64,000 nt of DNA from Paraburkholderia sp. ZP32-5 (GCF_021390495.1 NZ_JAJEJP010000003.1:124001-188000); one strand, 5' to 3'. Positions 1 through 10,636 are shown, counted from the stretch's first letter. The notes: generated by a model not told the origin, from the sequence alone. Translations and numbers: made by a program.

Positions 1-1620
1 CATCGCGCACGCCGCGCTAATACGCCGGTTCGGGGCATCCAGCACGTCGCCAACCGTGTCCGCGCCGCGCGGCGCGCACTACGCGGGCTCGACGCAGCGT
101 TGCGCAGGGCCGCCACCTACCGGCATCCCGCGGGAAGGATCGTCCGGATCGAAACGCATATTTCGGTCGTGTATCTCGCCGGGCGCTTCGCCTACAAGAT
201 CATCAAACCCGTCGCGCCGGGCTTCGCGGATTTCACCCCTGCTGCAACACGCGAGCGCTGCTGCGAAGCGCAGCTCCGTCTGAACCGGCCGCTGGCGCGC
301 GGCCTTTACGTCGGCGTTCTGCCGATCACTCGCGCCGCCGGCACGCTGAAACTCGGTGGCGGCGGCACCCCGGTCGAGCACGCGGTCAGAATGCGCCGTT
401 TCGCCGAGGCGATGCTGTTTTCGAGTCTTGCGGCACACGGCATGCTTACGCCGCGCGACATCGACGGCGCGGCCGCGCGTCTCGCCGACTACTATCGCCG
501 CGCGCCGCGCGACGTGCCCGTGACCCGCTACGGCAGTGCCGCGTTGCTGCGCAGCCAGGTCGAGGCGATCAGCGCCCCGCTGGTTGCCGGCTACGGCCAC
601 CCGGCACTGCCCGGCATAGCGTCGTGGTGCGCGCAACAGCTGAACGATCTTGCGCCACTGATCGATCGACGCCGCGCCGACGGCTTCGTGCGTGGCTGCC
701 ATGGCGATCTGCATCTGGACAACGTGGTGCGCTGGCGCGGCGCGATTGCGATGTTCGACTGTATCGACTTCGACGATGCATTGCGCTGGATCGATGTCGC
801 CGCCGACATCGCTTTCCTCGTCATGGATCTGCGCGCGCGTGCCGGAGCACGCTTTGCCAACCGCTTGCTGAACCGTTGGCTCGAACTCTCGGGCGACTAT
901 GCGGCGCTTTCATTGATGCCGCTGTACGTGGCGTACCGGGCGCTGGTGCGGGCATGGGTTGCCTGCCTGAAAGCCGGCACGGCGGCGCGCGAAGGCGCCA
1001 CCGTGCCGCGGGACGCCGAACGCTACATCGAGATCGCACGGCAGCAGACGCGCAAGCCGGGTCCCGTGCTGCTGTTGTGTCATGGTTATTCCGGCTCGGG
1101 CAAATCGGTCGCGAGCCGCGCGCTCGCGGATCTGAGCGGCGCGGTGCGCATATCGAGCGATGCCGAACGCAAGCGCATGCAGCCGTCGCTCGATGCCAGG
1201 GCCGCGCTTGGCGCGCAACACTACACCGACGCGGCACGGCATGCGGTCTATGAACGCCTGCTGGACATCGCAGCCGGCGTGCTGCAAAGCGGCCATAGCG
1301 CAATCGTCGATGCGACCTTTCTCGAAGGGCGCCACCGTCGCGCGTTTTTCGCGCTCGCCGAACGGCTCGGCGTGCCGGCCCGCATTCTCGACTTTCGCGC
1401 CGAAACCGCGGTGCTTGCGCGACGCATCGAAGCGCGCGCGCAGGGTCCGCGTGATCTGTCCGACGCGAACACCGCGACGCTCAGGCGTCAACTGGACGAT
1501 GCGCAAGCGCTGACGTCCGCCGAACAGGCACGGACCGTGTCATTCGATACCGCGGTTCCAGTCGAAACGTTCGATACCCCCGCGTTCTGGCAGCCTGTCC
1601 TCGAGCTGATGCTTCGCTGA
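1..1620 (+). CDS. Phosphotransferase-like plus P-loop kinase two-domain protein (5' end probably outside the window)
   Basis: This protein joins an aminoglycoside-phosphotransferase-like domain to a P-loop kinase domain (the COG2187/COG0645 arrangement). Counting from the TTG at 100, the Brenner-type motif HGDLHLDN lies near residues 201-208 and is followed by an acidic DCIDFDD segment. The P-loop GYSGSGKS is near 329-336. The frame is open back to base 1 with no ATG or GTG, and the family usually has about 20 residues before the conserved RIETHIS segment, so the real start is probably at or beyond the window edge. The substrate is unknown. The gene runs toward DUF1488 and the exporter operon, which are on the other strand. 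Family assignment is firm; start and role are not. Confidence 0.8.
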   Translation, partial: HRARRANTPVRGIQHVANRVRAARRALRGLDAALRRAATYRHPAGRIVRIETHISVVYLAGRFAYKIIKPVAPGFADFTPAATRERCCEAQLRLNRPLARGLYVGVLPITRAAGTLKLGGGGTPVEHAVRMRRFAEAMLFSSLAAHGMLTPRDIDGAAARLADYYRRAPRDVPVTRYGSAALLRSQVEAISAPLVAGYGHPALPGIASWCAQQLNDLAPLIDRRRADGFVRGCHGDLHLDNVVRWRGAIAMFDCIDFDDALRWIDVAADIAFLVMDLRARAGARFANRLLNRWLELSGDYAALSLMPLYVAYRALVRAWVACLKAGTAAREGATVPRDAERYIEIARQQTRKPGPVLLLCHGYSGSGKSVASRALADLSGAVRISSDAERKRMQPSLDARAALGAQHYTDAARHAVYERLLDIAAGVLQSGHSAIVDATFLEGRHRRAFFALAERLGVPARILDFRAETAVLARRIEARAQGPRDLSDANTATLRRQLDDAQALTSAEQARTVSFDTAVPVETFDTPAFWQPVLELMLR

Positions 1621-1654
1621 AGGATTGGGCGCGGCGGCTTTGCGATTCAGGGAT

Positions 1655-1930
1655 TCAGGTACAGAACCTGAAAAAGCCGCTGTGCAGCAGCACGGGCTTC
1701 GCGCCGACTTCGTCGAGCAGGCGCTGCGCGGCCAGTTCGATCTCGAAGCGATGCGCGACGAACGCGCTGACGAGATCTTCCTCACGCAGCGAGTGGGCGC
1801 CGAAATGATCTTCGAGCGCTTCGGCCGTGATCGCGCACTGCACGGGGTGGTCGTCGACGAGCGCCGGAAACGCCAGCACCAGATCCCGCGCGCAATATTC
1901 GGGGAGGCTCGATGGAAACGAAATATGCAT
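1655..1930 (-). CDS. DUF1488 family small protein
   Basis: A 91-residue protein opening MHISFPSS, with the family pattern of a short N-terminal strand, then FPALVDDHPVQCAIT and EALEDHFGA. These are hallmarks of the DUF1488 family in beta- and gammaproteobacteria, whose function is not known. I chose the ATG at 1930 because GAAGAGG lies about 8 bases upstream; an in-frame ATG 33 bases earlier has no such site. An FNR-like box sits about 100 bases upstream at 2032-2045, so the gene probably belongs to the oxygen-controlled set of this region. It converges with the two-domain kinase gene. Confidence 0.75.
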   Translation of the reverse strand: MHISFPSSLPEYCARDLVLAFPALVDDHPVQCAITAEALEDHFGAHSLREEDLVSAFVAHRFEIELAAQRLLDEVGAKPVLLHSGFFRFCT

Positions 1931-2031
1931 GGTGACAACCTCTTCGGGCATGAAATGACGCACCGGTTGACCTTCGACGCATCGGAGGCTGTACGGCGTA
2001 CCCCAGCTTAGCCGTCCGCGATGCCGCGAAC

Positions 2032-2045
2032 TTGACGCACATCAA
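2032..2045. promoter_or_regulatory. FNR/ANR-type box upstream of the DUF1488 gene
   Basis: TTGACGCACATCAA matches the FNR consensus TTGAT-N4-ATCAA with one C for T. It lies 102 bases upstream of the DUF1488 start and between two minus-strand genes, so it most likely drives DUF1488. Binding is inferred from the motif and from the FNR-type regulator encoded at 18583. Confidence 0.7.
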
Positions 2046-2092
2046 GGCGGCGAATGCTCGCGGCAAGGGGGAAATGGCAAGCGGCACGGTAC

Positions 2093-3574
2093 TCACGGCT
2101 CGCGGATCAGCCCGCCGCCGAGCGCCGCATACAGCGCAACCGTGTCCTGGAGGCGCTGCGCGTTTGCCTCCAGCCACGCGATGCGAGCCTGATGATATTG
2201 GCCGTCCGCGATCAGAATCTGCAGGTAACCCACCGTGCCGGCCAGGTAAGAGGTTTTCAGCAGGCGCAGCGCGTCGGCCGCCGCCTGCACCGCGCGAGTC
2301 TGCGCATCGACGATTTGCGCATCGTGCTCCAGCGCGCGAAGCGTGTCGGCCACCTGTGCGAATGCCGCGAGCACGACCTCGCGATACGCGGCCTGAGATT
2401 CCTGGTAAGCGTCGATCGCCGCCTTGCGCTGAAACCACAACGCTCCGCCGTGAAAGAGCGGCGCCGTCACGCCCGCGGCGATGCTCCACACCTGCCCGCT
2501 GCCGTTGCCAAGCTCATGAAACACCATGCTGTCGACTCCGCCCGACGCCGACAAAGTAATCTGCGGGAAAAGCGCCGCGGTCGCGACGCCGACGTTCGCG
2601 CTCGCCGCATGCAGCACCGCTTCCGCCTGCAGAATATCGGGCCTGCGCCTGACCAGCGACGACGGCAGCGTGCGCGGCAGCAGCCCCGGCAACGCGATGT
2701 CCTGCAACGACAGCGCGGGCGCATTCCACTGCACCGGATACATGCCCGCCAGCAGCGCCAGCAGATGCTCGGTCTGCGCGCGCTTCTGTTCGAGCGCGGG
2801 CACCGAGGCCTCGAGCGTGGCCATCTGATTCTGCAGCGACAGCACCGCCGACCATGCGCTGGCCCCGGCCGTCACCTGCGCTTCGGTGATGCCGATCTGC
2901 TCACGCACGAGCCCGATCATTTCCTGCGTTGCGGCAATCTCGTCGCTATACGCGGCTCGCGCGATCATCGCGTTGACGACGTTCGCGGCGAGTGTCAGGT
3001 AAGTCGCGGCGAGCGCGTAGCGTTGCGCGTCGGTTTGCGCGGCCAGCGCCTCGACCGCCCGGCGCTCGCCGCCCCAGATGTCCAGCGTGTAGCTGATCGT
3101 GGCCGATAACGTGAACAGATTGAAAACCGTCGTCGGCGCCTCGATGCCGCTGCGCAACGGCGAGTAGCGCTGGCGGGACGCATTGGCCTCGCCGTCAACC
3201 TGCGGATAGAAGATGCCCGCGCCCGCGCGCAACAGATCGTCGCTGCGGCGCAGGCTCGCCTCGCCGCCCGCGAGTGTCGCGTTGCCGGTCAGGGTTTCGT
3301 CGACCGCGGCGTCGATCGCGGCGCTGCCGAATGCGGTCCACCAGTCCTCGCGCACGCCGGTGTCCGATGCAAGCGTCTGCACGCCGCCGGGTGCCGCGAA
3401 GCTGTGCTGCTCGGTCCTGACGTACCGGTCGACAGACGGCGCCGGCGGCCGGGAGAAGTCTGGCCCGACCATGCACGACGTCACGAGCGCGACACCAGGC
3501 GCAAGCGCGGCCCAGCGCGCGATGCGCCGGCATGCGGCGCCGAAGCGGCGTCTATTTCGCGGCAATGTACACAT
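2093..3574 (-). CDS. NodT/OprM-type outer-membrane efflux lipoprotein
   Basis: A 493-residue outer-membrane factor, the TolC-like exit duct of a tripartite exporter. The N-terminus has arginines, then a hydrophobic stretch ending in the lipobox LVTSC with the acylated cysteine at residue 34, and the mature start MVGPDFSRPP typical of NodT proteins. Two repeated outer-membrane-factor halves follow, with family words such as RRPDI and ALFPQITLS. It is the last gene of a minus-strand operon of permease, ATPase, membrane fusion protein and outer-membrane factor, and its start overlaps the fusion-protein gene by 23 bases. That order implies a dedicated exporter from cytoplasm or inner membrane to outside. 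The ATG at 3574 has only a weak Shine-Dalgarno sequence. Confidence 0.88.
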   Translation of the reverse strand: MCTLPRNRRRFGAACRRIARWAALAPGVALVTSCMVGPDFSRPPAPSVDRYVRTEQHSFAAPGGVQTLASDTGVREDWWTAFGSAAIDAAVDETLTGNATLAGGEASLRRSDDLLRAGAGIFYPQVDGEANASRQRYSPLRSGIEAPTTVFNLFTLSATISYTLDIWGGERRAVEALAAQTDAQRYALAATYLTLAANVVNAMIARAAYSDEIAATQEMIGLVREQIGITEAQVTAGASAWSAVLSLQNQMATLEASVPALEQKRAQTEHLLALLAGMYPVQWNAPALSLQDIALPGLLPRTLPSSLVRRRPDILQAEAVLHAASANVGVATAALFPQITLSASGGVDSMVFHELGNGSGQVWSIAAGVTAPLFHGGALWFQRKAAIDAYQESQAAYREVVLAAFAQVADTLRALEHDAQIVDAQTRAVQAAADALRLLKTSYLAGTVGYLQILIADGQYHQARIAWLEANAQRLQDTVALYAALGGGLIREP

Positions 3575-4633
3575 CGACGATCTGCCCCGGAAAAAGACGC
3601 GTGCCCTTTTGCGGCACGACGCGAAACAGCACGGGCAATACGCGAACATCGACGCGCTCCGTGCGCTGATCGGTCAGCTGGATCTTCGGCGTCACGTACG
3701 GCTGCACGCGCATGAACTGCAATTCGGCCTGCACCGAGGTGCCGCGAATGAACATCCGGGCTTTCGTGCCATGCAGATCCGGCAGGCGGCTGATCAGGAT
3801 TTCGTCGACATAGCAGCGCACCGCGAGCTGGTCCGACGGTGTGCCGAGCACGAGCGCGGGCGCGCTGCCCTGCGCATACGTGTCGTACACGCCTTGCGGC
3901 GACAGATAGGCGCCGAGCGCGGTATTCACCGACAGCACCACGCCGTCGGCGGGCGCGCGCAACGTGTAACGCTCGAGTTGCGCGCTGGCTGCCTCGGCCG
4001 CCTTGCGCAGCGCTTCGACCTGGCGCTCCTGATTGCGCACGTCGAACGACCATGCGCCCGCACGCGTGAGCCTGTACTGCCGCATCACGACGTCCAGATT
4101 CGCGCGCGCGACCGCCACGCCGTTAGCGGCGTTATCGAGCGTGTCGCGACTCACGCTTTTCGGATCGATGTCGTACGCGTGCTTCTGCTTGTCGAACTGA
4201 TCCTGCGCCATCTTCAGGCTCGCGCCCGCGGCGACCACCTGCGCACTGGCGACATTCAGCGTCTCGGGCCGCGGTTGCGCGCGCAATTCGTCGAGCAGCG
4301 ACTGCGCGGCCTCGGCTTGCGCGGCGAGCTGCGCGGCGGTGGCGGCCTGCACCGACGCATCGATCGTCAGCAGCGGCTGGCCGCGGCTCACTCGGTCGCC
4401 ATCGTGCACGAGGACTTGCGTGACGGCGCCCGACACGTCCGGATAAATATTGATGTTCGCGCCGGCAGGCTGATCGCTCTCGACGATGCCAGTCGCGTAG
4501 ACGCCCTGCGTGTACGGGTTCGATGCCGGCTCGAACACGGGCGGCTGCGGCGCCTGCTGGATCCCGTAGACCCACGCCGCTGCCACGCCGGCGATGAAGC
4601 CCGCGAACGACAGAATGAACAGCAGCTTGCGTT

Positions 4634-4637
<4 letters not shown>
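3552..4637 (-). CDS. HlyD/DevB-type membrane fusion protein
   Basis: A 361-residue periplasmic adaptor anchored by one N-terminal membrane helix (about residues 4-24). The body has the usual barrel-sandwich halves (ATGIVESDQPAG; LRAPADGVVLSV) flanking a coiled-coil hairpin rich in Ala, Gln and Glu. The start is GTG at 4637, which overlaps the stop of the ATPase gene (GTGA), so the two are translationally coupled. A longer open frame upstream is only antisense-like noise inside the ATPase gene. The protein links the ABC permease to the NodT channel. The DevB comparison rests on its ABC partners; substrates of such systems in proteobacteria are mostly unknown. Confidence 0.88.
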
Positions 4638-5332
<695 letters not shown>

Positions 5333-5334
5333 CG

Positions 5335-6471
5335 TCAGCCCCGGAAAATATCGAACGGCTCGATGCGCAGCACCCGGCGCACGCCGAGATAGCTCGACGA
5401 CGCGGCGATCACGACGACCATTGCGAACGCGAGCGCGAGGTTGCCGAACGTGATCATTGCCGCGTAGTCGGGGATGCGCAGCCGCGCGAGACTGATCGAC
5501 GCCGCGCACAGCCCCACGCCGAGGCCATAACCGGTCAACGCGGTGAAGGTGGCCTGGAACAGGATCATCGCGACGAGTTCATGACTTTTCGCCCCGATCG
5601 CCTTCAACGCGCCGAATTTCTCGAGGTTCTCCAGGATGAACGTGTAAAACGTCTGCCCGGAAATCGACAGCCCGACGATGAAGCTGATCGCGGTCATTAA
5701 CAGGATGTTGGTGCCGAGGCCCGTTTCGTATTTGTAGAAGCGCGCGATGCGCTGCATGAATTCGTTTCGGGTATAGGCGACGTATCCGAGCGACGCGACC
5801 ACGCGCTTGATACGCGGAATATCGGCCGCCGATTTCGGTTCGACCAGAATGTAGGAGGTGGTGTAGCGCGTCGTTGGAATGTATTCGACCGCCCGCTTGT
5901 ACGTCGTATAGAGCGTCGGGGTGCCGAACAGCCCGCTGCTCGCCACCGACGCGATGCCCACCACGACGCCGCGATGATCGTTGAGTTCGAAATCGGAGCC
6001 GAGCCGCGGATTGTGCAGTTTGACGAACTCGGCGTCGTCGATCGCGATGAAACCGTTTTCCGCGTAAATGTCTTCGATGCGGCCGGCCTTCATCTTCGGC
6101 CAGCCGAACAGGCTCGCATCGTCGAGACCGATCACCGTGACGGCCTGGTACGTGCCGTCGCGCAGGCGTACCAGCGCCGCGCCCGAATAGAGCGGTACCG
6201 CGTATTTGACGCCGTCGATGCTGCGCACTACATCGAGCACGTAATCGGGCATGCCGATGCTGCTCGCGATCGTCTGCACGGCCGGGTCCATCACCCACAT
6301 CTTCGCCCCTATGTTGATGACCGTCGACGACGACTTGTTCAGAATGCCCGCGAACAGCGAGGTCATTTCGATCATCAAGAAAACGGCGAACGTAATGCCG
6401 ACGATCAGCGCGGTGAACTTCGCGCTATCGTTGACGAGCAGTTTGAACGCGAGACGCAGTATTCCCTTCAT
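5335..6471 (-). CDS. ABC exporter permease, DevC/FtsX-MacB type
   Basis: A 378-residue membrane protein with one N-terminal helix (about residues 18-40), a large periplasmic domain, and three C-terminal helices (about 255-370). This is the FtsX/MacB core topology found in DevC. Supporting words are LLMTAISFIVGLSISGQ, the coupling segment LEKFGALKAIGAKS and the C-terminal RVLRIEPFDIFRG. It is the first gene of the four-gene exporter operon. An FNR-like box 108 bases upstream suggests induction at low oxygen. Export of a lipid, glycolipid or other amphiphile is plausible from family knowledge, but the substrate cannot be read from the sequence. Confidence 0.88.
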   Translation of the reverse strand: MKGILRLAFKLLVNDSAKFTALIVGITFAVFLMIEMTSLFAGILNKSSSTVINIGAKMWVMDPAVQTIASSIGMPDYVLDVVRSIDGVKYAVPLYSGAALVRLRDGTYQAVTVIGLDDASLFGWPKMKAGRIEDIYAENGFIAIDDAEFVKLHNPRLGSDFELNDHRGVVVGIASVASSGLFGTPTLYTTYKRAVEYIPTTRYTTSYILVEPKSAADIPRIKRVVASLGYVAYTRNEFMQRIARFYKYETGLGTNILLMTAISFIVGLSISGQTFYTFILENLEKFGALKAIGAKSHELVAMILFQATFTALTGYGLGVGLCAASISLARLRIPDYAAMITFGNLALAFAMVVVIAASSSYLGVRRVLRIEPFDIFRG

Positions 6472-6578
6472 GTGCGCGGTTCCTCGGGGATACGGAAGTG
6501 GGCGCGCGCCGTCATGGGTTGCCGTTCGACGGGCTATCCGGGCCCACTGCTATCTTCGTTCGTCACCGCGGCCCGGGA

Positions 6579-6592
6579 TTGACCTGAATCAA
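6579..6592. promoter_or_regulatory. FNR/ANR-type box upstream of the exporter operon
   Basis: TTGACCTGAATCAA, one base from the FNR consensus, lies 108 bases upstream of the permease ATG and downstream of the HPF-like gene, so the exporter operon is its natural target. Confidence 0.72.
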
Positions 6593-6616
6593 CGCCGCGC
6601 GACGACAGCAGGCGCG

Positions 6617-6931
6617 TTAGCGCGTGTGCCGATTCGCCGCCGCTATTTGAAGTTCCTTTTCCGCGAGATCGAACGCACCGCGAATCGCCGCCTCCGCGCT
6701 CGTCCCGGCGCAGTGCGCGATCGGCTTGAGATCGTGCGTAGGCGTAATCAGATCGAGCCGCACGTCGTAAAGGAAACCGGCGCGGTTGGGAGGCAACGCT
6801 TCAATCACGAGGTGGCAGTTCGCAATGAGATCGCCGAAGCGCGCGAGTCGAACCAGTTGCGCCCCGGCTTCGGCTTCGAGCGGCGCGGCGCCGGCAAAGC
6901 CCAGATACACAATCTGCATGCCGATGCCCAT
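6617..6931 (-). CDS. HPF/RaiA-like ribosome-associated protein
   Basis: A 104-residue protein resembling the S30AE family of ribosome hibernation and protection factors. The matches are the strand-helix pattern around LVRLARFGDLIANCHLVIEA, a middle YDVRLDLITPTHDLKPIAH and a C-terminal helix AAIRGAFDLAEKELQ. It is slightly divergent, so the family call is moderate. The ATG at 6931 is preceded by GGGGGAGG with 5-base spacing, which decides against the longer frame from 6988. An FNR-like box lies 94 bases upstream. Silencing of ribosomes during anoxic persistence would fit the neighbourhood; this is inference. Confidence 0.68.
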   Translation of the reverse strand: MGIGMQIVYLGFAGAAPLEAEAGAQLVRLARFGDLIANCHLVIEALPPNRAGFLYDVRLDLITPTHDLKPIAHCAGTSAEAAIRGAFDLAEKELQIAAANRHTR

Positions 6932-7024
6932 GATTGCCTCCCCCGTCCGGAACATTGCTCGGGCGCTTCCCGCACACATCGCCAGCAACCCGTCTACATC
7001 GTGTCCCTACCGGAAGTGCGGGCA

Positions 7025-7038
7025 TTGACATGCGTCAA
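7025..7038. promoter_or_regulatory. FNR/ANR-type box upstream of the HPF-like gene
   Basis: TTGACATGCGTCAA is a symmetric variant of the FNR site (TTGAC/GTCAA arms), 94 bases upstream of the HPF-like start. It lies just beyond the stop of the potassium-channel gene. Confidence 0.7.
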
Positions 7039-7060
7039 GCGTAATGAAAGGCAGTTGGAG

Positions 7061-7912
7061 CTATTGCCGGTTCGCGCGCGTGCCCGCATCCGCGTCGTCC
7101 TGTCGCGCGTGGCCTCCGATCGTCTCGCGCAATGCCTCCAGCTCGGCATGCATGCGGATGATCCTGTCGTTCAGATGCTTGATGTCGCGATGCATCTCGC
7201 GTCGCAGCGCCCTCTCGTCCTTGCCGATGAATGCCGCGGCAATGCTGGCGAAAACGAGCGACAACATGCCGTAACCGAGCAGCACGACGAATGCCGCGAA
7301 CACCCGCGATGCCGGCGTCGTCGGCGCAATATCGCCATACCCGACGGTCGCGCTGCTTTCGAACGCCAGCCAGAGCCCTTCCGCGTATGAATGCACACGA
7401 GGCTCGAGCCAATAGAATCCGGCGCCCGCCATCGCCAGCACGCATGCGCCGGCCAGCAATAGCCACATCAGCCGATTCGGCGCGAAAAAAGACCGCAGCG
7501 ACAGCACGATGCGCAACGCCACGATAGCCATGAACGACAAGCGCAGCAGCCATTCGACCGGTTGCCACGGTGGCGTGCCAAAGCCGCTGCTGAGCGCGGC
7601 GCCTGCCGCGATTGCGATGTCGAGCCAGTTATCGGCGAGCAGCGTCCTGGGGTGCCTGCTCAGATGGGCCAGCCAGGCAAGCGACGATGCAAAGCCGGCG
7701 GACACGCATAGGTACAGCGTGCGCGAGATCGCGACGGCCAATTGGCCGGGAACCGTCAGTTCGACATAGAAGGCTGGGATCGCGCAAAGACTCAGCGCGG
7801 GCAGTATCCAGCGCAGGCGGTGCCACGCGCGAACAGCCCGCGGGCTGTCGTGCGGCCTTACACCCGCCATGCCGTAACCGCCGAGGTCGTTTTGCATCGT
7901 GTGAGCCGCCAT
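7061..7912 (-). CDS. Voltage-gated-type potassium channel protein
   Basis: A 283-residue ion channel with several hydrophobic segments and the potassium selectivity filter TVGYGDI at residues 189-195, followed by the inner pore helix and a short helical cytoplasmic tail. The early hydrophobic segments suggest a degenerate voltage-sensor-like part ahead of the pore. The start is uncertain: ATGs at 7960, 7912 and 7897 are in frame. I chose 7912, which has GGAG about 10-13 bases upstream and leaves room for a promoter. An FNR-like box lies at 8027-8040. It probably helps control membrane potential in oxygen-limited cells; that role is inferred from context. Confidence 0.82.
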   Translation of the reverse strand: MAAHTMQNDLGGYGMAGVRPHDSPRAVRAWHRLRWILPALSLCAIPAFYVELTVPGQLAVAISRTLYLCVSAGFASSLAWLAHLSRHPRTLLADNWLDIAIAAGAALSSGFGTPPWQPVEWLLRLSFMAIVALRIVLSLRSFFAPNRLMWLLLAGACVLAMAGAGFYWLEPRVHSYAEGLWLAFESSATVGYGDIAPTTPASRVFAAFVVLLGYGMLSLVFASIAAAFIGKDERALRREMHRDIKHLNDRIIRMHAELEALRETIGGHARQDDADAGTRANRQ

Positions 7913-8026
7913 CGCGCGAAGCACTCCGCGCGGACCAGCATTTGCCTGACGCCGCGCCAACGCGGCAACACGTTGTCGGGCCGCGCCATCCTGTTTTGCA
8001 GGCTAGCCGAGGTCTGGCGGGATCCG

Positions 8027-8040
8027 TTGACATGGATCAG
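8027..8040. promoter_or_regulatory. FNR/ANR-type box upstream of the potassium channel gene
   Basis: TTGACATGGATCAG matches the consensus with two deviations (C at position 5, final G). It lies 115 bases upstream of the chosen channel start and directly after the stop of the small gene at 8044. Confidence 0.55.
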
Positions 8041-8043
8041 CAC

Positions 8044-8286
8044 CTAGAAGAAACGCGTGCACATTGCCGGGGCCTGCGCGACGGGCGGGAATACATCCCA
8101 GCATCCCTTGGCATGACGGAAGAACACGATCGACAGCGCTCCGGAAGAGATGGTCCCTTCGAGCCTGACGTAGCGCGCCCGCGTGAGCGCCATGCGGCCG
8201 GTGTGCACGACATGCGCGGGTGAAGCGCCAGTCGGAGCAAGCCATTTGTCGACCAGGGTTCGCAGGGGAATGATGGTGTCGTTCAT
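8044..8286 (-). CDS. Hypothetical 80-residue protein
   Basis: A small protein beginning MNDTIIPLRTLVDKWLAPT and ending in an aromatic CTRFF tail; no family recognised. It is supported as a gene by GAGGAG 6 bases upstream of its ATG and by fitting the layout of small, separately promoted genes in this region. The sequence is mixed, with no signal peptide or membrane helix. A degenerate half-matching FNR-like sequence (GTTATCTGAATCAG) lies about 80 bases upstream at 8366-8379. It may be a small response protein of the low-oxygen set; nothing more can be said. Confidence 0.6.
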   Translation of the reverse strand: MNDTIIPLRTLVDKWLAPTGASPAHVVHTGRMALTRARYVRLEGTISSGALSIVFFRHAKGCWDVFPPVAQAPAMCTRFF

Positions 8287-8659
8287 CGCCGTCTCCTCAA
8301 TCTCGCCGATCCCGACGCCGGACGCTCCGGCGTGCTGTCGAATTTATTATCGGCAATGGACTTCGTTATCTGAATCAGCGACGGCGGAAACGCGAGTAGT
8401 CCACCGAGCCTGACCGTAGGAATCGGCTTACGTCGCCTGAGCAATTCGATGACATCACTGGTGGTTCGTCGCGACAGGTCGAACAGGTGTCATGCCCCCC
8501 CGATTGATCTGAGTCAATCGCGCCCCTTCTCGTCCGCAACACACTGGCCGTGCATTCAAAGCACCTGTCGCGCAATGCGCGCGGACGATCGGCCCCCTTC
8601 CGCACCTGCCGCCGCGACGCGCCCGCCTCTGTTCATCCATCCCATCCAGCGAGGAGACC
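8287..8659. other. Intergenic promoter region between the small gene and acsA
   Basis: This 373-base stretch separates two diverging genes and contains no convincing coding frame. It holds the FNR-like box at 8504-8517 and a degenerate one at 8366-8379. The acsA ribosome-binding site GAGGAG is just before 8660. Confidence 0.6.
8504..8517. promoter_or_regulatory. FNR/ANR-type box upstream of acsA
   Basis: TTGATCTGAGTCAA differs from the FNR consensus at one base (G for A at position 10). It lies 142 bases upstream of the acsA ATG and 217 bases from the divergent small gene, so acsA is the likelier target. Confidence 0.7.
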
Positions 8660-10636
8660 ATGTCCACGATCGCCGCCAACCATCGCGAACCGGAAACGGC
8701 CGCACCGCCGCTGCTCACGGGCGCGACCATCGACGGGATGGCCGCCTACGAAGCGCTCGTCAACGAAGCTCGCACCGACCGGTCCGGATTCTGGGCACGG
8801 CTCGCGCGCGAGCATCTGAGCTGGCACCGGCCCTTCACGCGGGTGCTCGACGAATCGAACGCGCCTTTTTTCAAGTGGTTCGACGATGGTCTGCTGAACG
8901 CTTCGTATAACTGTCTCGATCGCCATCTGGATAACGGCAATGCCGACAAGACCGCGATCGTCTTCGAGGCCGACGACGGCACCGTGACGACCATCACCTA
9001 CCGGCAGTTGCATGCGCGCGTGTGCCGCGTCGCGAATGCGCTGCGCGCTCGCGGCGTTGCCCGCGGCGAGCGCGTGATGATCTATCTGCCGATGTCGATC
9101 GAAGGCGTTGTCGCGATGCAGGCCTGCGCGCGCATCGGCGCACTGCATTCGGTCGTGTTCGGCGGCTTCTCGGCGAAATCGCTGCACGAACGGATGGTCG
9201 ACGTCGGCGCGGTCGCCGTGATCACCGCGGATGAGCAGATGCGCGGCGGCAAGAGCCTGCCGCTGAAATCCATCGTCGACGAAGCGCTCGCGATGGACGG
9301 CACCGACGGCATTCACACGGTGATCGTCTATCAGCGCACCGGCGGTCCGATCCTGTGGGACGAGCCGCGCGACTGCTGGCTGCACGAGCTCGAAGCCGCC
9401 CAGCCCGACACCTGTGAGCCGGAGTGGGTCGAGGCCGAGCATCCGCTGTTCGTGCTGTACACGTCCGGTTCGACCGGCACCCCGAAGGGCGTGCAGCACA
9501 GCACGGCGGGCTATCTGCTGTGGGCGGCGGTGACGATGAAATGGACCTTCGATCTGCGCCCCGACGACATCTACTGGTGTACGGCCGACATCGGCTGGAT
9601 CACCGGTCACAGCTATATCTGCTACGGCCCGACCGCTGCCGGCGCCACCCAGGTGATTTTCGAGGGCGTGCCGACGTGGCCGAACGCGGGACGCTTCTGG
9701 GAGATGATCGCGCGCCACAAGGTCAGCATCTTCTATACGGCGCCCACCGCGATCCGCTCGCTGATCAAGGCCGCGGAACTCGACAGCGGCGTGCATCCAC
9801 GCCGCTTCGATCTGAGTTCGCTGCGTCTGCTCGGCACGGTCGGCGAGCCGATCAATCCGGCCGCGTGGGAGTGGTACGCGCGCGAAGTCGGCGGCGGACG
9901 CTGCCCGGTACTCGATACGTTCTGGCAAACGGAAACGGGCGGTCACATGATCACGCCGCTCCCGGGCGCGACACCGCTCGTCGCCGGATCGTGCACGCTG
10001 CCGCTGCCGGGCATCGAGGCCGCGATCGTCGACGAGACCGGCTGCGAACTGCCGAACGGCCAGGGTGGACTGCTCGTCATCAAGCAGCCGTGGCCGTCGA
10101 TGCTGCGCACCATCTGGGGCAATCCGCAGCGCTTTCGCAACGGCTACTACCCGGCGGAACTCGGCGGCCATCTCTATCTGGCGGGCGACGGCGCGATCCG
10201 TGATCCGCGGACCGGCTACTTCACGATCACCGGCCGCATCGACGATGTGCTGAACGTCTCCGGCCACCGGATGGGCACGATGGAAATCGAGTCCGCGCTC
10301 GCCGCGCATCCGCTGGTGGCGGAAGCGGCAGTGGTCGGCCGGCCGGACGAGACGATCGGCGAAGCGATCGTGGCGTTCGTCGTGCTCAAAGGTCAACGCC
10401 CGGAGAACGCGGACGCGAAGAAGGTCGCCGATCAGCTGCGCGCATGGGTCGCGAAGGAAATCGGGCCGATCGCCAAGCCAAAGGAAATCCGCTTCGGCGA
10501 CAGCATGCCGAAAACGCGCTCCGGCAAGGTCGTGCGGCGCCTGCTGCGCTCCGTCGCGAAGGGCGAGGCGCTCGCGCAGGACATGTCCACCGTCGAAAAC
10601 CCCACGGTGCTTCGGCAATTCGGCGAACACGCATAA
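8660..10636 (+). CDS. acsA: Acetyl-CoA synthetase
   Basis: A 658-residue AMP-forming acetate-CoA ligase, converting acetate, ATP and CoA to acetyl-CoA. Key motifs in order are the P-loop-like [12 protein letters not shown], the acetate-pocket segment TFWQTETGG with the tryptophan that favours short acyl groups, the hinge-region [13 protein letters not shown], and the C-terminal [11 protein letters not shown] with the catalytic and acetylatable lysine near 623. Length matches the family. GAGGAG precedes the ATG. An acetate-uptake gene follows in the same direction after a repeat-rich gap, so the pair forms an acetate assimilation unit, probably oxygen-regulated through the upstream FNR-like box. 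Confidence 0.94.
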   Translation: MSTIAANHREPETAAPPLLTGATIDGMAAYEALVNEARTDRSGFWARLAREHLSWHRPFTRVLDESNAPFFKWFDDGLLNASYNCLDRHLDNGNADKTAIVFEADDGTVTTITYRQLHARVCRVANALRARGVARGERVMIYLPMSIEGVVAMQACARIGALHSVVFGGFSAKSLHERMVDVGAVAVITADEQMRGGKSLPLKSIVDEALAMDGTDGIHTVIVYQRTGGPILWDEPRDCWLHELEAAQPDTCEPEWVEAEHPLFVLYTSGSTGTPKGVQHSTAGYLLWAAVTMKWTFDLRPDDIYWCTADIGWITGHSYICYGPTAAGATQVIFEGVPTWPNAGRFWEMIARHKVSIFYTAPTAIRSLIKAAELDSGVHPRRFDLSSLRLLGTVGEPINPAAWEWYAREVGGGRCPVLDTFWQTETGGHMITPLPGATPLVAGSCTLPLPGIEAAIVDETGCELPNGQGGLLVIKQPWPSMLRTIWGNPQRFRNGYYPAELGGHLYLAGDGAIRDPRTGYFTITGRIDDVLNVSGHRMGTMEIESALAAHPLVAEAAVVGRPDETIGEAIVAFVVLKGQRPENADAKKVADQLRAWVAKEIGPIAKPKEIRFGDSMPKTRSGKVVRRLLRSVAKGEALAQDMSTVENPTVLRQFGEHA